Under the pieces are notes generated by a model. That model ran no database searches. It was not told where the DNA came from and saw only the letters and a list, made by a program, of their open reading frames with translations. Shown here one piece after another: positions 26,825-35,635 of a stretch of 64,000 bases of DNA; the first letter of the stretch is position 1; the number at the start of each line of letters is the position of its first letter. Source of the stretch: JBQDBK01 sp052090825 (GTDB lineage Bacteria; Bacillota; Clostridia; Tissierellales; Peptoniphilaceae). The position numbers and the translations under genes were made by a program. The stretch spans positions 1-64,000 of the forward strand of contig JBQDBK010000011.1 of the NCBI GenBank assembly GCA_052090825.1, read 5' to 3'.

Positions 26825-27768
26825 TGGAAACTAAAAAAACTTTTATACCTTCGCCTGAAATGTTTAAAAAAGTAGTTAAATCGGATGAAGAAAAGATAAC
26901 AAGACCAACTATAAAATATTGGGAAGATGTATGGAGAAGGTTAAAAAATAATAAGTTAGCAATGGCGGGTCTTTTTATAATTATATTTATGATTTTATTT
27001 GCTATAATAGGGCCAATGATTAGTGGAACAACATATGAAAAAATGGACATGTTGAATACAAATCAAAAACCAAGTTCGGAATTTTGGTTTGGAACTGATT
27101 CATTAGGAAGAGATTTATTCACAAGAGTTACTTATGGTTCAAGATATTCTCTTTTAATAGGATTCTTCGTTGCATTTATAAATATTACAGTAGGTGTATT
27201 GTATGGTGGTATAGCTGGAATGAGCTCAAGAAGAGTAGATTCTATACTAATGCGTATAGCAGAAATCATATATTCAATACCTTATTTGCTAGTAGTTATA
27301 TTGCTATCTGTAGTATTTTCTAAAAGTGGTTCAGGAACTTCTTTTGGAGTTATGATACTTGCTATGTCTATTTCAGGTTGGATACCAACAGCTATACTTG
27401 TAAGAGGTCAAGTTCTATCTTTAAAAGAGTCAGAATATGTTATGGCATCAAGATCTATGGGTGCAAAAGACAATTGGATATTATTTAAACATATATTACC
27501 TAATACTTTAGGGCCAATTCTTGTAAATTTAACATTAATTATACCAAGAGCTATATTTTCAGAAGCGACACTTTCTTTCGTTTCCTTAGGGCTACAAGAT
27601 CCCCTTCCATCTCTTGGAAACTTAGCGAATAGTGGTTTGGAAGTTTTAGCTATAGGATTAGGCTATCAAGTAATGTTGCCAGCAATAATGATTTCTCTTA
27701 TTATGTTTGGTTTTAATGTGCTAGGGGATGGATTACAAGACGCTTTAGATCCAAGACTTAGAAAGTGA
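26824..27768 (+). CDS. oppC: Oligopeptide ABC transporter permease OppC, system 1
   Basis: A 314-residue permease. A ~40-residue cytoplasmic N-terminal extension precedes helix 1 (WRRLKNNKLAMAGLFIIIFMILFA), the usual OppC design. FGTDSLGRDLFTRVTYGSRYSL is the conserved post-helix-1 block, and the EAA loop is YVMASRSMGAKDNWILFKHILPN. EATLSFVSLGLQDPLPSLG precedes the last helices. Translation is coupled to oppB by a TAATG junction preceded by GGAGG. Confidence 0.95.
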   Translation: METKKTFIPSPEMFKKVVKSDEEKITRPTIKYWEDVWRRLKNNKLAMAGLFIIIFMILFAIIGPMISGTTYEKMDMLNTNQKPSSEFWFGTDSLGRDLFTRVTYGSRYSLLIGFFVAFINITVGVLYGGIAGMSSRRVDSILMRIAEIIYSIPYLLVVILLSVVFSKSGSGTSFGVMILAMSISGWIPTAILVRGQVLSLKESEYVMASRSMGAKDNWILFKHILPNTLGPILVNLTLIIPRAIFSEATLSFVSLGLQDPLPSLGNLANSGLEVLAIGLGYQVMLPAIMISLIMFGFNVLGDGLQDALDPRLRK

Positions 27769-27776
27769 GGTAGAAA

Positions 27777-28781
27777 ATGGAAAATATTGAAAATATTTTA
27801 GAAGTTAAAAATTTGCAAGTATCATTTAAAACTTTCTTTGGAGAAGTTGAAGCAGTCAGGGGTATTTCATTTAATGTACCAAAATCTAAAACTGTAGCTA
27901 TTGTTGGTGAATCAGGCTGTGGTAAAAGTGTTACGGCTAATTCAATAATGAAATTATTACCTAACCCTCCAGCCTTCTATAAGGGAGGTCAAATATTATT
28001 TGAAGGGGAAGATATAGTAAAAAAGACTGATAAGGAAATGGAAGATCTTAGAGGAAAAACTATATCAATGGTATTCCAAGATCCTATGACTTCTTTAAAC
28101 CCAACGATGAGAGTTGGAGACCAAATAATGGAAGGTTTGCTTAAGCATGAAAAAATAAGCAAAGATGAAGCTAGAAAAAGAGCTATAGAAATATTAGAGT
28201 TAGTAAGCGTTCCAAATGCTGCTAGAAGAATAAAACAATATCCTCATGAATTTTCAGGAGGTATGAGACAACGTGTTATGCTTGCTATAGCTATGGTTAT
28301 GAATCCTAAATTATTAATAGCAGATGAGCCTACAACTGCTCTTGATGTAACAGTACAAGCTCAGATATTAGAACTTATGAAAAAGCTTCAAAGTGAAATT
28401 GGAATGAGTATTATATTGATAACCCATGATTTAGGAGTAGTAGCTGATACTAGTGATATGGTGGAAGTTATGTATGCAGGACAGATTATGGAAGAGGGTA
28501 ATACTAATGAAATTTTTTATAATCCAAAACACCCTTATACTAAAAAATTACTAGCATCTATTCCTAAAGCAAATATGACTAGGGAAGAAAAGTTAAGTTC
28601 AATTAAAGGAACGCCACCTGATTTATATATACCTCCAAAAGGTTGTCCTTTCTTCGATAGATGTGATGAGGCTATGGTAGTTTGTGAAAAAAATATGCCT
28701 CCAGTAACAGAACATGAAAAGGGACACTTATGCAGATGTTGGTTATATCATGAAATGTGTCCTATAAAAGAGGAGGTATAA
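27777..28781 (+). CDS. oppD: Oligopeptide ABC transporter ATP-binding protein OppD, system 1
   Basis: A 334-residue ATPase. Walker A is GESGCGKSVT, the Q-loop is in MVFQDPMTSLNPTMRVG, the signature is FSGGMRQR, Walker B is LLIADEPTTALDVT, and the switch histidine is in LITHDLGVVA. The C-terminal OppD/F extension has CPFFDRCDEAMVVC, with cysteines typical of the iron-sulfur or zinc site seen in this subgroup. It begins eight bases after oppC. Confidence 0.95.
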   Translation: MENIENILEVKNLQVSFKTFFGEVEAVRGISFNVPKSKTVAIVGESGCGKSVTANSIMKLLPNPPAFYKGGQILFEGEDIVKKTDKEMEDLRGKTISMVFQDPMTSLNPTMRVGDQIMEGLLKHEKISKDEARKRAIEILELVSVPNAARRIKQYPHEFSGGMRQRVMLAIAMVMNPKLLIADEPTTALDVTVQAQILELMKKLQSEIGMSIILITHDLGVVADTSDMVEVMYAGQIMEEGNTNEIFYNPKHPYTKKLLASIPKANMTREEKLSSIKGTPPDLYIPPKGCPFFDRCDEAMVVCEKNMPPVTEHEKGHLCRCWLYHEMCPIKEEV

Positions 28782-28782
28782 A

Positions 28783-29739
28783 ATGAATGAGCCTTTAATA
28801 AGTGCAAGAGGAATTAAAAAATATTTTAATGTGAAAAAAGGAACATTAAAAGCAGTAGATGATGTAAGTTTCGATATTTATAAAGGAGAAACTTTAGGTC
28901 TTGTAGGAGAGTCTGGATGTGGAAAGTCAACGACTGGTAGAACAATTTTAAAATTAATTGAACCTACAGGAGGTCAACTTTTATTTGAAGGTGAGGATAT
29001 ATTTAAACTATCTCAAAGTGAGCTTAGAAAAAAAAGAAAAGACTTTCAATTTATTTTTCAAGATCCTTATGCATCTTTAAACCCTAGAATGACTGTTGAA
29101 GATATAGTAGCAGAGCCTTTTAAAATAAATAATTTATATAAAAATCCGAAAGAAAGAAAAGCTAAAGTAATAGAACTTTTAAGATTAGTAGGTTTGTCTG
29201 CAGAACACGCTTCAAGATTTCCACATGAATTTTCAGGCGGGCAAAGGCAACGTGTTGGAATTGCAAGAGCCTTGGCATTAGATCCTAAGTTTATAGTTTG
29301 TGACGAGCCAATATCTGCCTTAGATGTGTCAATTCAAGCTCAAGTTGTAAACTTGTTAATAGATTTACAAAAGAAATTGAATCTAACTTATCTTTTCATT
29401 GCTCATGACCTATCAATGGTGAAATATATTTCAGATAGAGTTGGGGTTATGTATTTAGGAAATATAATGGAACTTGCAAGTTCTGATGAATTGTATGAAA
29501 ATCCACTTCATCCTTATACAATAGCCTTGTTATCTGCTATACCTCTAGCAGATCCTATAGTACAAAAGACAAAACAGAGGATTGTCTTAGAAGGAGAAGT
29601 ACCAAGTCCTATAGATCCTCCTGATGCTTGTCCTTTTGTAGACAGATGTCCAAGAGCAGAAGCTATATGTAAAGAATCCAAACCTAAATTAAGAGAAGTT
29701 AGTGAAAAACATTTTGTAGCTTGTCATCTTGTAAAATAA
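28783..29739 (+). CDS. oppF: Oligopeptide ABC transporter ATP-binding protein OppF, system 1
   Basis: A 318-residue ATPase, partner of OppD. Walker A is GESGCGKSTTG, Q-loop FIFQDPYASLNPRMTV, signature FSGGQRQR, Walker B IVCDEPISALDVS, and switch histidine IAHDLSMVK. The C-terminal extension contains CPFVDRCPRAEAIC. The start follows GAGGAGG directly after oppD. A long hairpin terminator closes the operon. Confidence 0.95.
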   Translation: MNEPLISARGIKKYFNVKKGTLKAVDDVSFDIYKGETLGLVGESGCGKSTTGRTILKLIEPTGGQLLFEGEDIFKLSQSELRKKRKDFQFIFQDPYASLNPRMTVEDIVAEPFKINNLYKNPKERKAKVIELLRLVGLSAEHASRFPHEFSGGQRQRVGIARALALDPKFIVCDEPISALDVSIQAQVVNLLIDLQKKLNLTYLFIAHDLSMVKYISDRVGVMYLGNIMELASSDELYENPLHPYTIALLSAIPLADPIVQKTKQRIVLEGEVPSPIDPPDACPFVDRCPRAEAICKESKPKLREVSEKHFVACHLVK

Positions 29740-29777
29740 AAAATATGTTAGATTTATATAAATCTAACATATTTTTT
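29738..29777. terminator. Bidirectional terminator between oppF and pepF
   Basis: An 18-bp perfect stem at 29738-29755 and 29760-29777 with a four-base loop, starting with six A and ending with six T. It serves the opp operon on plus and pepF on minus. Confidence 0.93.
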
Positions 29778-29785
29778 ATTTTACA

Positions 29786-31468
29786 TTAATTTATTTCTAT
29801 ATTATTTAATGTTTCTTCAAGTTTAGGAATAATATCTTTTAAAATATTAGTATTAATAGGATTCTTTATCTTGCCAATATCTATTAAATCAAAGAAAGAA
29901 TATTCTCCTCCAGCCTTGCATAAAGTAATATATTCAGCTAGAGCTTGATCAGGATTTTCAATAGATTTAATTAAGTATTGAAAAGCACAAACTTGAGCAA
30001 GAGTATAGTCTATATAATAAAAAGGAGCATTAAATACATGACCTTGTCCGAACCAATAACCGCCATTTTCAAGAAACTCATTATCATATATAATGTTTGG
30101 ATCATACATCATTTCAAGTTCATGAAATTTTTTTCTTCTTTCTTCAGGAGTAGCTGTAGGGTTTTCATAGACAAAATGTTGAAAATGATCAATAGTAGCA
30201 CCATAAGGAATAAAACAAATAGCATTAGTTAAGGCCTGGTATCTAAACTTATCTGCATAATCACCAAAGAAATATTCCATATATGGCCAAGTTAAAAATT
30301 CCATGCTCATTGAATGAATTTCACAAGCTTCATAAGTTGGCCATATATATTCTGGAATTATCTTATCTTGTGACATATAATTTTGAAAAGCATGACCAGC
30401 CTCATGAGTAATTACATCAATATCACCCTTAGTTCCATTAAAGTTGGAGAATATAAAAGGAGATTTATATTTGTCGAAACTAGTACAATATCCTCCAGCT
30501 CTTTTACCTGCTTTTGCTACAAGATCCATTAGTTCTTTATCAACCATAAAATCAAAAAATTTTCCAGTTTCAGGACTCAATTCACGATACATTTTTTGAG
30601 CTTTCTTAATTATGTCATCTGGACTACCTTGAGGATTAGGATTCCCATCTATAAACTCTAATGGCCTATCATAGAATTTAAAGTCTTCAATATTAATTCT
30701 CTTAGCTTGGTTTTTTCTTAATTTAGCTGCGAAAGGGCTTATATATTTTAAAACTTTCTTTCTATATTCTGCGACATCTTTAGAGTTATAGTCAGTTCTT
30801 TTTAATAATTTATATCGTAAATCAATATAATTTTTATAACCTAGACTTTTTGCCATTTCATGTCTAATTTTAACCAATTTATCGAAAATATTATCAAAGG
30901 TTTCTATATTATCTTGGAAAAATTTCCACTTAGCTTCATAGGCTTCTTTTCTGTATTTTCTATCAGGGTTTTGTAAGTGTGGTGCTATTTGACTTAGGCT
31001 ATAGATTTCACCCTTAAAATAAATTTTGGAATTAGCTATTAATTTACTATATTGGCTAATTAATTCATTTTCTTTTTGCATAAAAGGGATGGCTCTTTCA
31101 TTTATAACAAACTCACATTCTAATAGTTTAAAATAGTGGCTTCCAATTTCATTTTCTAGCTCTTTTCTAAATTTAGAATTTACAATGGCCTTATAAACTT
31201 CAACAAGTTTAGAAGATACAATAGGTAAATTTTTATCGATAAAATTATTTTCTTTTTCGTAGAATGCATCTCTAGTATCGATGCTATGTCTAGTATAGGC
31301 TAGATTTATGTTTGTTTCTAAGTCTGTTTTAAATTCATTAAATTTTTTTAGACAAATTAATGCTTCTTCATAGCTCTCAGAATCATTTAATTCAAGTATA
31401 ATCTTATCAAGAAAGTTCAATACTTTTTTAGTATCAAATCTAGTATAAGGCATTTCTTTAAATTTCAT
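29786..31468 (-). CDS. pepF: M3-family oligoendopeptidase F
   Basis: Cytosolic zinc metallopeptidase, 560 residues, that cuts imported peptides of roughly 5-20 residues. The zinc-binding HExxH is in DVITHEAGHAFQNY, and the third ligand region downstream is CEIHSMSMEFLTWPYM, where the glutamate provides the ligand. The N-terminal helical part (LNDSESYEEALICLKKFNEF...) fits the M3 oligoendopeptidase family. AGGAGGG precedes the start. It sits convergently between two oligopeptide transporter operons, which fits processing of their cargo. Confidence 0.94.
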   Translation of the reverse strand: MKFKEMPYTRFDTKKVLNFLDKIILELNDSESYEEALICLKKFNEFKTDLETNINLAYTRHSIDTRDAFYEKENNFIDKNLPIVSSKLVEVYKAIVNSKFRKELENEIGSHYFKLLECEFVINERAIPFMQKENELISQYSKLIANSKIYFKGEIYSLSQIAPHLQNPDRKYRKEAYEAKWKFFQDNIETFDNIFDKLVKIRHEMAKSLGYKNYIDLRYKLLKRTDYNSKDVAEYRKKVLKYISPFAAKLRKNQAKRINIEDFKFYDRPLEFIDGNPNPQGSPDDIIKKAQKMYRELSPETGKFFDFMVDKELMDLVAKAGKRAGGYCTSFDKYKSPFIFSNFNGTKGDIDVITHEAGHAFQNYMSQDKIIPEYIWPTYEACEIHSMSMEFLTWPYMEYFFGDYADKFRYQALTNAICFIPYGATIDHFQHFVYENPTATPEERRKKFHELEMMYDPNIIYDNEFLENGGYWFGQGHVFNAPFYYIDYTLAQVCAFQYLIKSIENPDQALAEYITLCKAGGEYSFFDLIDIGKIKNPINTNILKDIIPKLEETLNNIEIN

Positions 31469-31535
31469 ATTATCCCTCCTAAAATAAAGTATATATTATA
31501 TGATTATAATTACAATAGTGGATTAAATATTAATA

Positions 31536-31612
31536 AAAGTGATTATTTAAAATTACGACAGTGAAATATCACTTTAAAACGTTGAAATACAGACGTTTTC
31601 CTAAAATATAAT
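31536..31612 (+). promoter_or_regulatory. Regulatory region of the second opp operon
   Basis: Two inverted repeats lie in tandem: AAAGTGAT at 31536-31543 with ATCACTTT at 31568-31575, then AAAACGT at 31576-31582 with ACGTTTT at 31593-31599. The second overlaps a TTGAAA (31582-31587) that precedes TATAAT at 31607-31612, but with a wide 19-base spacer. A regulated promoter is plausible; no specific regulator is recognised. Confidence 0.4.
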
Positions 31613-31699
31613 TATAAAAGTAAATTGATATTATATAAAATTAATGGTAGAATATGTAAATATAAATATGAAAATGATTGCATTGGAGATTTGATAATT

Positions 31700-32704
31700 A
31701 TGGAAAAAAGAGAACCACTAATAGAAATAAAAAATCTTCATACAGGATTTAGAATAAAAGATGAATATTATGATGCCGTAGACGATGTTAGTTTAAATTT
31801 ATACCCAGAAGAAGTATTGGCTATAGTAGGAGAGTCAGGTTGTGGTAAATCTACTCTAGCAACTACAGTTATGGGACTTCATAATTTAAACTTCACAAGA
31901 GTTTCAGGTGAGGTATTTCTAAAAGGTAAAAATATTCTAAATTCAAGTGAAGAGGAGTACAATAAAATAAGAGGCGGACAAATTGGAATGATATTTCAAG
32001 ATCCCCTATCAGCCTTAAATCCACTTCAAAGAATAGGGCAACAAATTGAAGAGGGTTTGATATATCATACAGATTTAAATGCTGAAGAAAGAAAAGCTAG
32101 AGCCTTAGAATTTCTACAAAGAGTTGGGATTGAAAATCCAGAAAGAATTTATAGACAATTTCCTCATGAATTGTCAGGGGGAATGCGCCAAAGAGTTATT
32201 ATCGCAATAGCACTTATTTGCAAGCCAGAAGTTATGATAGCTGACGAACCTACAACCGCTCTTGATGTAACCATTCAAGCCCAAATTTTAGATCTTTTAT
32301 TAGATCTTCAAGATGAAATGAAAGCAGGAATCATACTCATAACTCATGACTTGGGAGTTGTGGCACAAGTTGCAGATAGAATAGCAGTTATGTATGCAGG
32401 TCAAATAGTGGAAATAGCAGAAGCTTCTGTTCTTTTTTCTAATCCCTTACATCCTTATACAAGGAGTCTATTAAACTCTATTCCTCAAGTAGATTTAAAA
32501 GAAGGAAGTAGATTACATGTCATTAAAGGAATGGTTCCATCTTTAAAGAATCTTCCAAGAACAGGATGTAGATTTGCACCAAGAATAGGGCATATACCAC
32601 AAGAAGCTCATGAAGAGAATCCTGTCTTGCATGAAGTTGAACCAGGACATTTTGTTAGATGTACTTGTTATAAAGAATTCTATTTCAAAGAGGAGGATAA
32701 ATAA
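31700..32704 (+). CDS. Peptide ABC transporter ATP-binding protein (OppD/DppD-type), system 2
   Basis: A 334-residue ATPase. Walker A is GESGCGKSTL, Q-loop MIFQDPLSALNPLQRIG, signature LSGGMRQR, Walker B MIADEPTTALDVT, switch LITHDLGVVA. The C-terminal extension has TGCRFAPR and later CTC, so the cysteines typical of the subgroup are reduced but present. The open frame runs upstream to 31625, but that portion is AT-rich noncoding-like; GGAG at 31685-31688 and an ATG at 31700 (11-base gap) give the expected N-terminus. It leads a D-F-B-C-A operon. Confidence 0.9.
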   Translation: MEKREPLIEIKNLHTGFRIKDEYYDAVDDVSLNLYPEEVLAIVGESGCGKSTLATTVMGLHNLNFTRVSGEVFLKGKNILNSSEEEYNKIRGGQIGMIFQDPLSALNPLQRIGQQIEEGLIYHTDLNAEERKARALEFLQRVGIENPERIYRQFPHELSGGMRQRVIIAIALICKPEVMIADEPTTALDVTIQAQILDLLLDLQDEMKAGIILITHDLGVVAQVADRIAVMYAGQIVEIAEASVLFSNPLHPYTRSLLNSIPQVDLKEGSRLHVIKGMVPSLKNLPRTGCRFAPRIGHIPQEAHEENPVLHEVEPGHFVRCTCYKEFYFKEEDK

Positions 32705-33639
32705 TGAGTTTACTGGAAATTAAAGACTTAAAAGTTCATTATCCTATTAGAGGTGGATTCTTTAATAGGATTTTAGACTATGTATATGCAGTAGATGGTG
32801 TAGATATGTTCGTAGAAGAGGGTAAAACCTATGGACTTATAGGAGAAAGTGGATCAGGTAAATCTACTATAGGGAAAACTATACTAGGTTTGGAGAAAGC
32901 TACTTCTGGTGAAATTATTTTTAATGGTAAGAATATTTTAGACAAAAAAATAAGAAAAAAAATAAATTATCATGAAGATGTTCAAATGATATTTCAAGAT
33001 TCAATGTCAAGCCTAGACCCTAAAAAAAGAATATTAGATATTATGGCAGAGCCTATAAGGAATTTTGAACACCTTGATGAAAAAGCGGAAAGAAACAAAA
33101 TATATGACTTATTAAGCATCGTAGGTATGCAAAGAGATGCAATATATAAGTATCCTCATGAATTTTCTGGCGGACAGAGACAAAGAATTGGAGTTGCTAG
33201 AGCAATAGCGTGCCATCCTAAATTAATAGTGGCAGATGAACCGGTATCAGCTCTAGACTTATCTGTCCAGGCTCAAGTATTAAATTACATGAAAGATATA
33301 CAAAAAGATATGAACTTAGCCTATATATTTATATCTCACGACTTAGGAGTAGTAAGACATATGTGTGATTATATATATATAATGCATAGGGGGAGATTTA
33401 CTGAAACTGGGACAAAAGAAGATATATATGGGAATCCTCAGCATATTTATACAAAGAGATTAATATCTTCAATACCACGCATCAATCCAAATGTAAAATA
33501 TGAGTTAAAAGAAATGAGAGAAAAAGTGGAAGAGGAGTTTGATAGTCTTTACAATTATTACTACGATAAAGAAGGAAAAGTCTACCCTTTGAAACAAATT
33601 TCTGAGACGCATTTTGTTGGAGAAAGGAAGGGTGAATAA
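32704..33639 (+). CDS. Peptide ABC transporter ATP-binding protein (OppF/DppF-type), system 2
   Basis: A 311-residue ATPase. Walker A is GESGSGKSTIG, Q-loop MIFQDSMSSLDPKKRI, signature FSGGQRQR, Walker B IVADEPVSALDLS, switch ISHDLGVVR. The C-terminal extension lacks the CPF...RC cysteines found in the first system and instead reads YNYYYDKEGKVYPLKQISETHFV, so it is a divergent member. Its start overlaps the preceding stop (TAATG) after GAGGAGG. Confidence 0.92.
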   Translation: MSLLEIKDLKVHYPIRGGFFNRILDYVYAVDGVDMFVEEGKTYGLIGESGSGKSTIGKTILGLEKATSGEIIFNGKNILDKKIRKKINYHEDVQMIFQDSMSSLDPKKRILDIMAEPIRNFEHLDEKAERNKIYDLLSIVGMQRDAIYKYPHEFSGGQRQRIGVARAIACHPKLIVADEPVSALDLSVQAQVLNYMKDIQKDMNLAYIFISHDLGVVRHMCDYIYIMHRGRFTETGTKEDIYGNPQHIYTKRLISSIPRINPNVKYELKEMREKVEEEFDSLYNYYYDKEGKVYPLKQISETHFVGERKGE

Positions 33640-33641
33640 TT

Positions 33642-34604
33642 ATGTGGAAGACTATAGTAAGAAGATTTTTAATAATGATACCTCAGCTTTTTATTCTTAG
33701 TTTATTAGTGTTTATATTAGGTAAAATGATGCCAGGAGATCCATTTACAGGTATGGTAAATCCTAAAGTAGATCCTTCAATAATTGAAAAATTAAGAGTT
33801 GAATCTGGATATTATGATCCATGGTACGTACAGTATTTTAATTGGATAAAAAGAGCCTTACATGGAAATTTAGGATTAAGCTATAATTACAATTTACCTG
33901 TTTTGAAGGTAATAGGACCAAGAGCTCTAAATAGTTTTGCTTTGTCTTTTATTTCTTTAATAATGATGTATATGATAGCTATACCTTTTGGTATATTTGC
34001 TGGTAAAAATGCTGGTTCAAAGTTTGATAAGGGTGTGGTATTTTTTAATTTCTTTACTTTAGCTATACCAAGCTTTGTACTTTATTTATTTATGATATTA
34101 ATATTCGGTTATAAATTAGGATGGTTTCCAACAATAGGATCTGTAGCTTCAAATTTAGCAAAGGGTAGCTTGCCTTATTATCTAAGTAAACTACACCACA
34201 TGATACTACCAGCCTTATCTATGGCTATACTTGGAACTACAGGAACAATTCAATATTTAAGAAATGAAATAATAGATGCTAAAACACTAGACTATGTGAA
34301 AACAGCAAGAAGTAAAGGTGTTCCAATGAGAAAAGTTTATACTAATCATATATTTAGAAATTCTTTATTACCAATAGCTGCTTTCTTTGGATTTCAAATA
34401 TCAAATCTCTTAGCGGGATCTGTTATAGCTGAGTCTATATTTAACTATCAAGGAATGGGGAAATTCTTTTTAGAATCGATTAATACTAGAGACTATAGTG
34501 TTGTAACAGCACTTATATTAATATATGGATTTTTATTTTTATTAGGATCACTTTTGTCTGACATCACTATGAGTATAGTTGATCCAAGAATAAGAATAGA
34601 ATAG
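33642..34604 (+). CDS. Peptide ABC transporter permease (OppB-type), system 2
   Basis: A 320-residue permease with six helices. It opens IVRRFLIMIPQLFILSLLVFILGKMMPGDP. The EAA loop is DYVKTARSKGVPMRKVYTNHIFRNSLLP and the conserved C-terminal block is VIAESIFNYQGMGKFF, ending SIVDPRIRI. The cytoplasmic and periplasmic loops are longer than in system 1 OppB. It lies two bases after the oppF-type gene. Confidence 0.93.
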   Translation: MWKTIVRRFLIMIPQLFILSLLVFILGKMMPGDPFTGMVNPKVDPSIIEKLRVESGYYDPWYVQYFNWIKRALHGNLGLSYNYNLPVLKVIGPRALNSFALSFISLIMMYMIAIPFGIFAGKNAGSKFDKGVVFFNFFTLAIPSFVLYLFMILIFGYKLGWFPTIGSVASNLAKGSLPYYLSKLHHMILPALSMAILGTTGTIQYLRNEIIDAKTLDYVKTARSKGVPMRKVYTNHIFRNSLLPIAAFFGFQISNLLAGSVIAESIFNYQGMGKFFLESINTRDYSVVTALILIYGFLFLLGSLLSDITMSIVDPRIRIE

Positions 34605-34616
34605 GAGGTGATCATA

Positions 34617-35582
34617 TTGTCAAACTTAGAATTCAAACCAGAAATGGAAGATCCAGAACTTCTTATAAATAAAGAAAAAGAAGAAGAGCTGGCAGAGGAG
34701 AAATTGAGAAGTGAAAATCCAGTTGGCTTCAGTGTTATTTTAAGAGAGTTTAAAAAAGATAAACTTGCAACGTTTTGTTTTTTTGCCTTAGTAGGATTTA
34801 TTTTATTTGTTTTTATAGGATCTTTATTCGTGGATATGGATACCTTAAATAGAGTAGATATTTTAAGAAAATATGATCCGCCTTCATTTGAAAGTATTTG
34901 GGATATACTAGGAAGAGATAATGGAGGAAAATCTATTTTTGGAATGTTATTAGTAGGAGCAAGAAATTCTATAACAATAGGTGTAGCAATAACTCTTTTA
35001 ACAACTTTACTAGGTCTAATAAGTGGATTAGCCATGGGTTATTATGGTGGATTAGTAGATAATATTATAATGAGAATTGTGGACTTTATAGGTACACTAC
35101 CTACACTTATGATAATTATAGTTTTTGTAACAATAGTACCAACTTATAACATATTATCATTTATTTTAATCATGACAGCTTTTTATTGGGTTGGAACTGC
35201 AAGGTTAGTTAGGTCAAAAGCTTTATCAGAAGGAAGAAGAGATTATGTAAATGCGTCTAAGATTATGGGTACAAATGATTTAAAAATAATGTTTGGAGGA
35301 ATTCTACCTAATATATCTTCTATAATAATAGTAGATGGAACTTTAGCTCTAGCAGCTAATATTGGAATAGAAACTTCTTTATCATTTTTAGGTTTTGGGT
35401 TTCCACCTAACATTCCATCTTTGGGGACTTTAATATCATTAGCATCAAAACCGGAAATAATACAGTATAAGACTTATGTTTGGCTACCAGCAGCCATAAC
35501 AATTTTATTTATGATGCTTTGTATAAATTATGTAGGACAAGCCTTAAGGAGAGCATCTGATGCTAAACAAAGACTTGGTTAA
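34617..35582 (+). CDS. Peptide ABC transporter permease (OppC-type), system 2
   Basis: A ~321-residue permease with a 50-residue acidic, charged N-terminal cytoplasmic segment before helix 1 (LATFCFFALVGFILFVFIG). The block usually reading GTDxxGRD is altered to DILGRDNGGKSIFGMLLVGARNS. The EAA loop is DYVNASKIMGTNDLKIMFGGILPN, then IETSLSFLGFGFPPNIPSLG. The ribosome site AGGAGG at 34603-34608 is eight bases before a TTG at 34617, which I take as the start; the longer frame starts with a GTG inside the ribosome site itself. Confidence 0.9.
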   Translation: MSNLEFKPEMEDPELLINKEKEEELAEEKLRSENPVGFSVILREFKKDKLATFCFFALVGFILFVFIGSLFVDMDTLNRVDILRKYDPPSFESIWDILGRDNGGKSIFGMLLVGARNSITIGVAITLLTTLLGLISGLAMGYYGGLVDNIIMRIVDFIGTLPTLMIIIVFVTIVPTYNILSFILIMTAFYWVGTARLVRSKALSEGRRDYVNASKIMGTNDLKIMFGGILPNISSIIIVDGTLALAANIGIETSLSFLGFGFPPNIPSLGTLISLASKPEIIQYKTYVWLPAAITILFMMLCINYVGQALRRASDAKQRLG

Positions 35583-35635
35583 TTAGGTAATAAGCTTTTT
35601 AGCTTTTACAATATAATTTCTTAGGAGGATAAAAT

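Noticed and set aside
31625..31699. Longer N-terminus for the second OppD-type protein
   Set aside because: It would start with TTG without a ribosome site and its sequence has no family resemblance.
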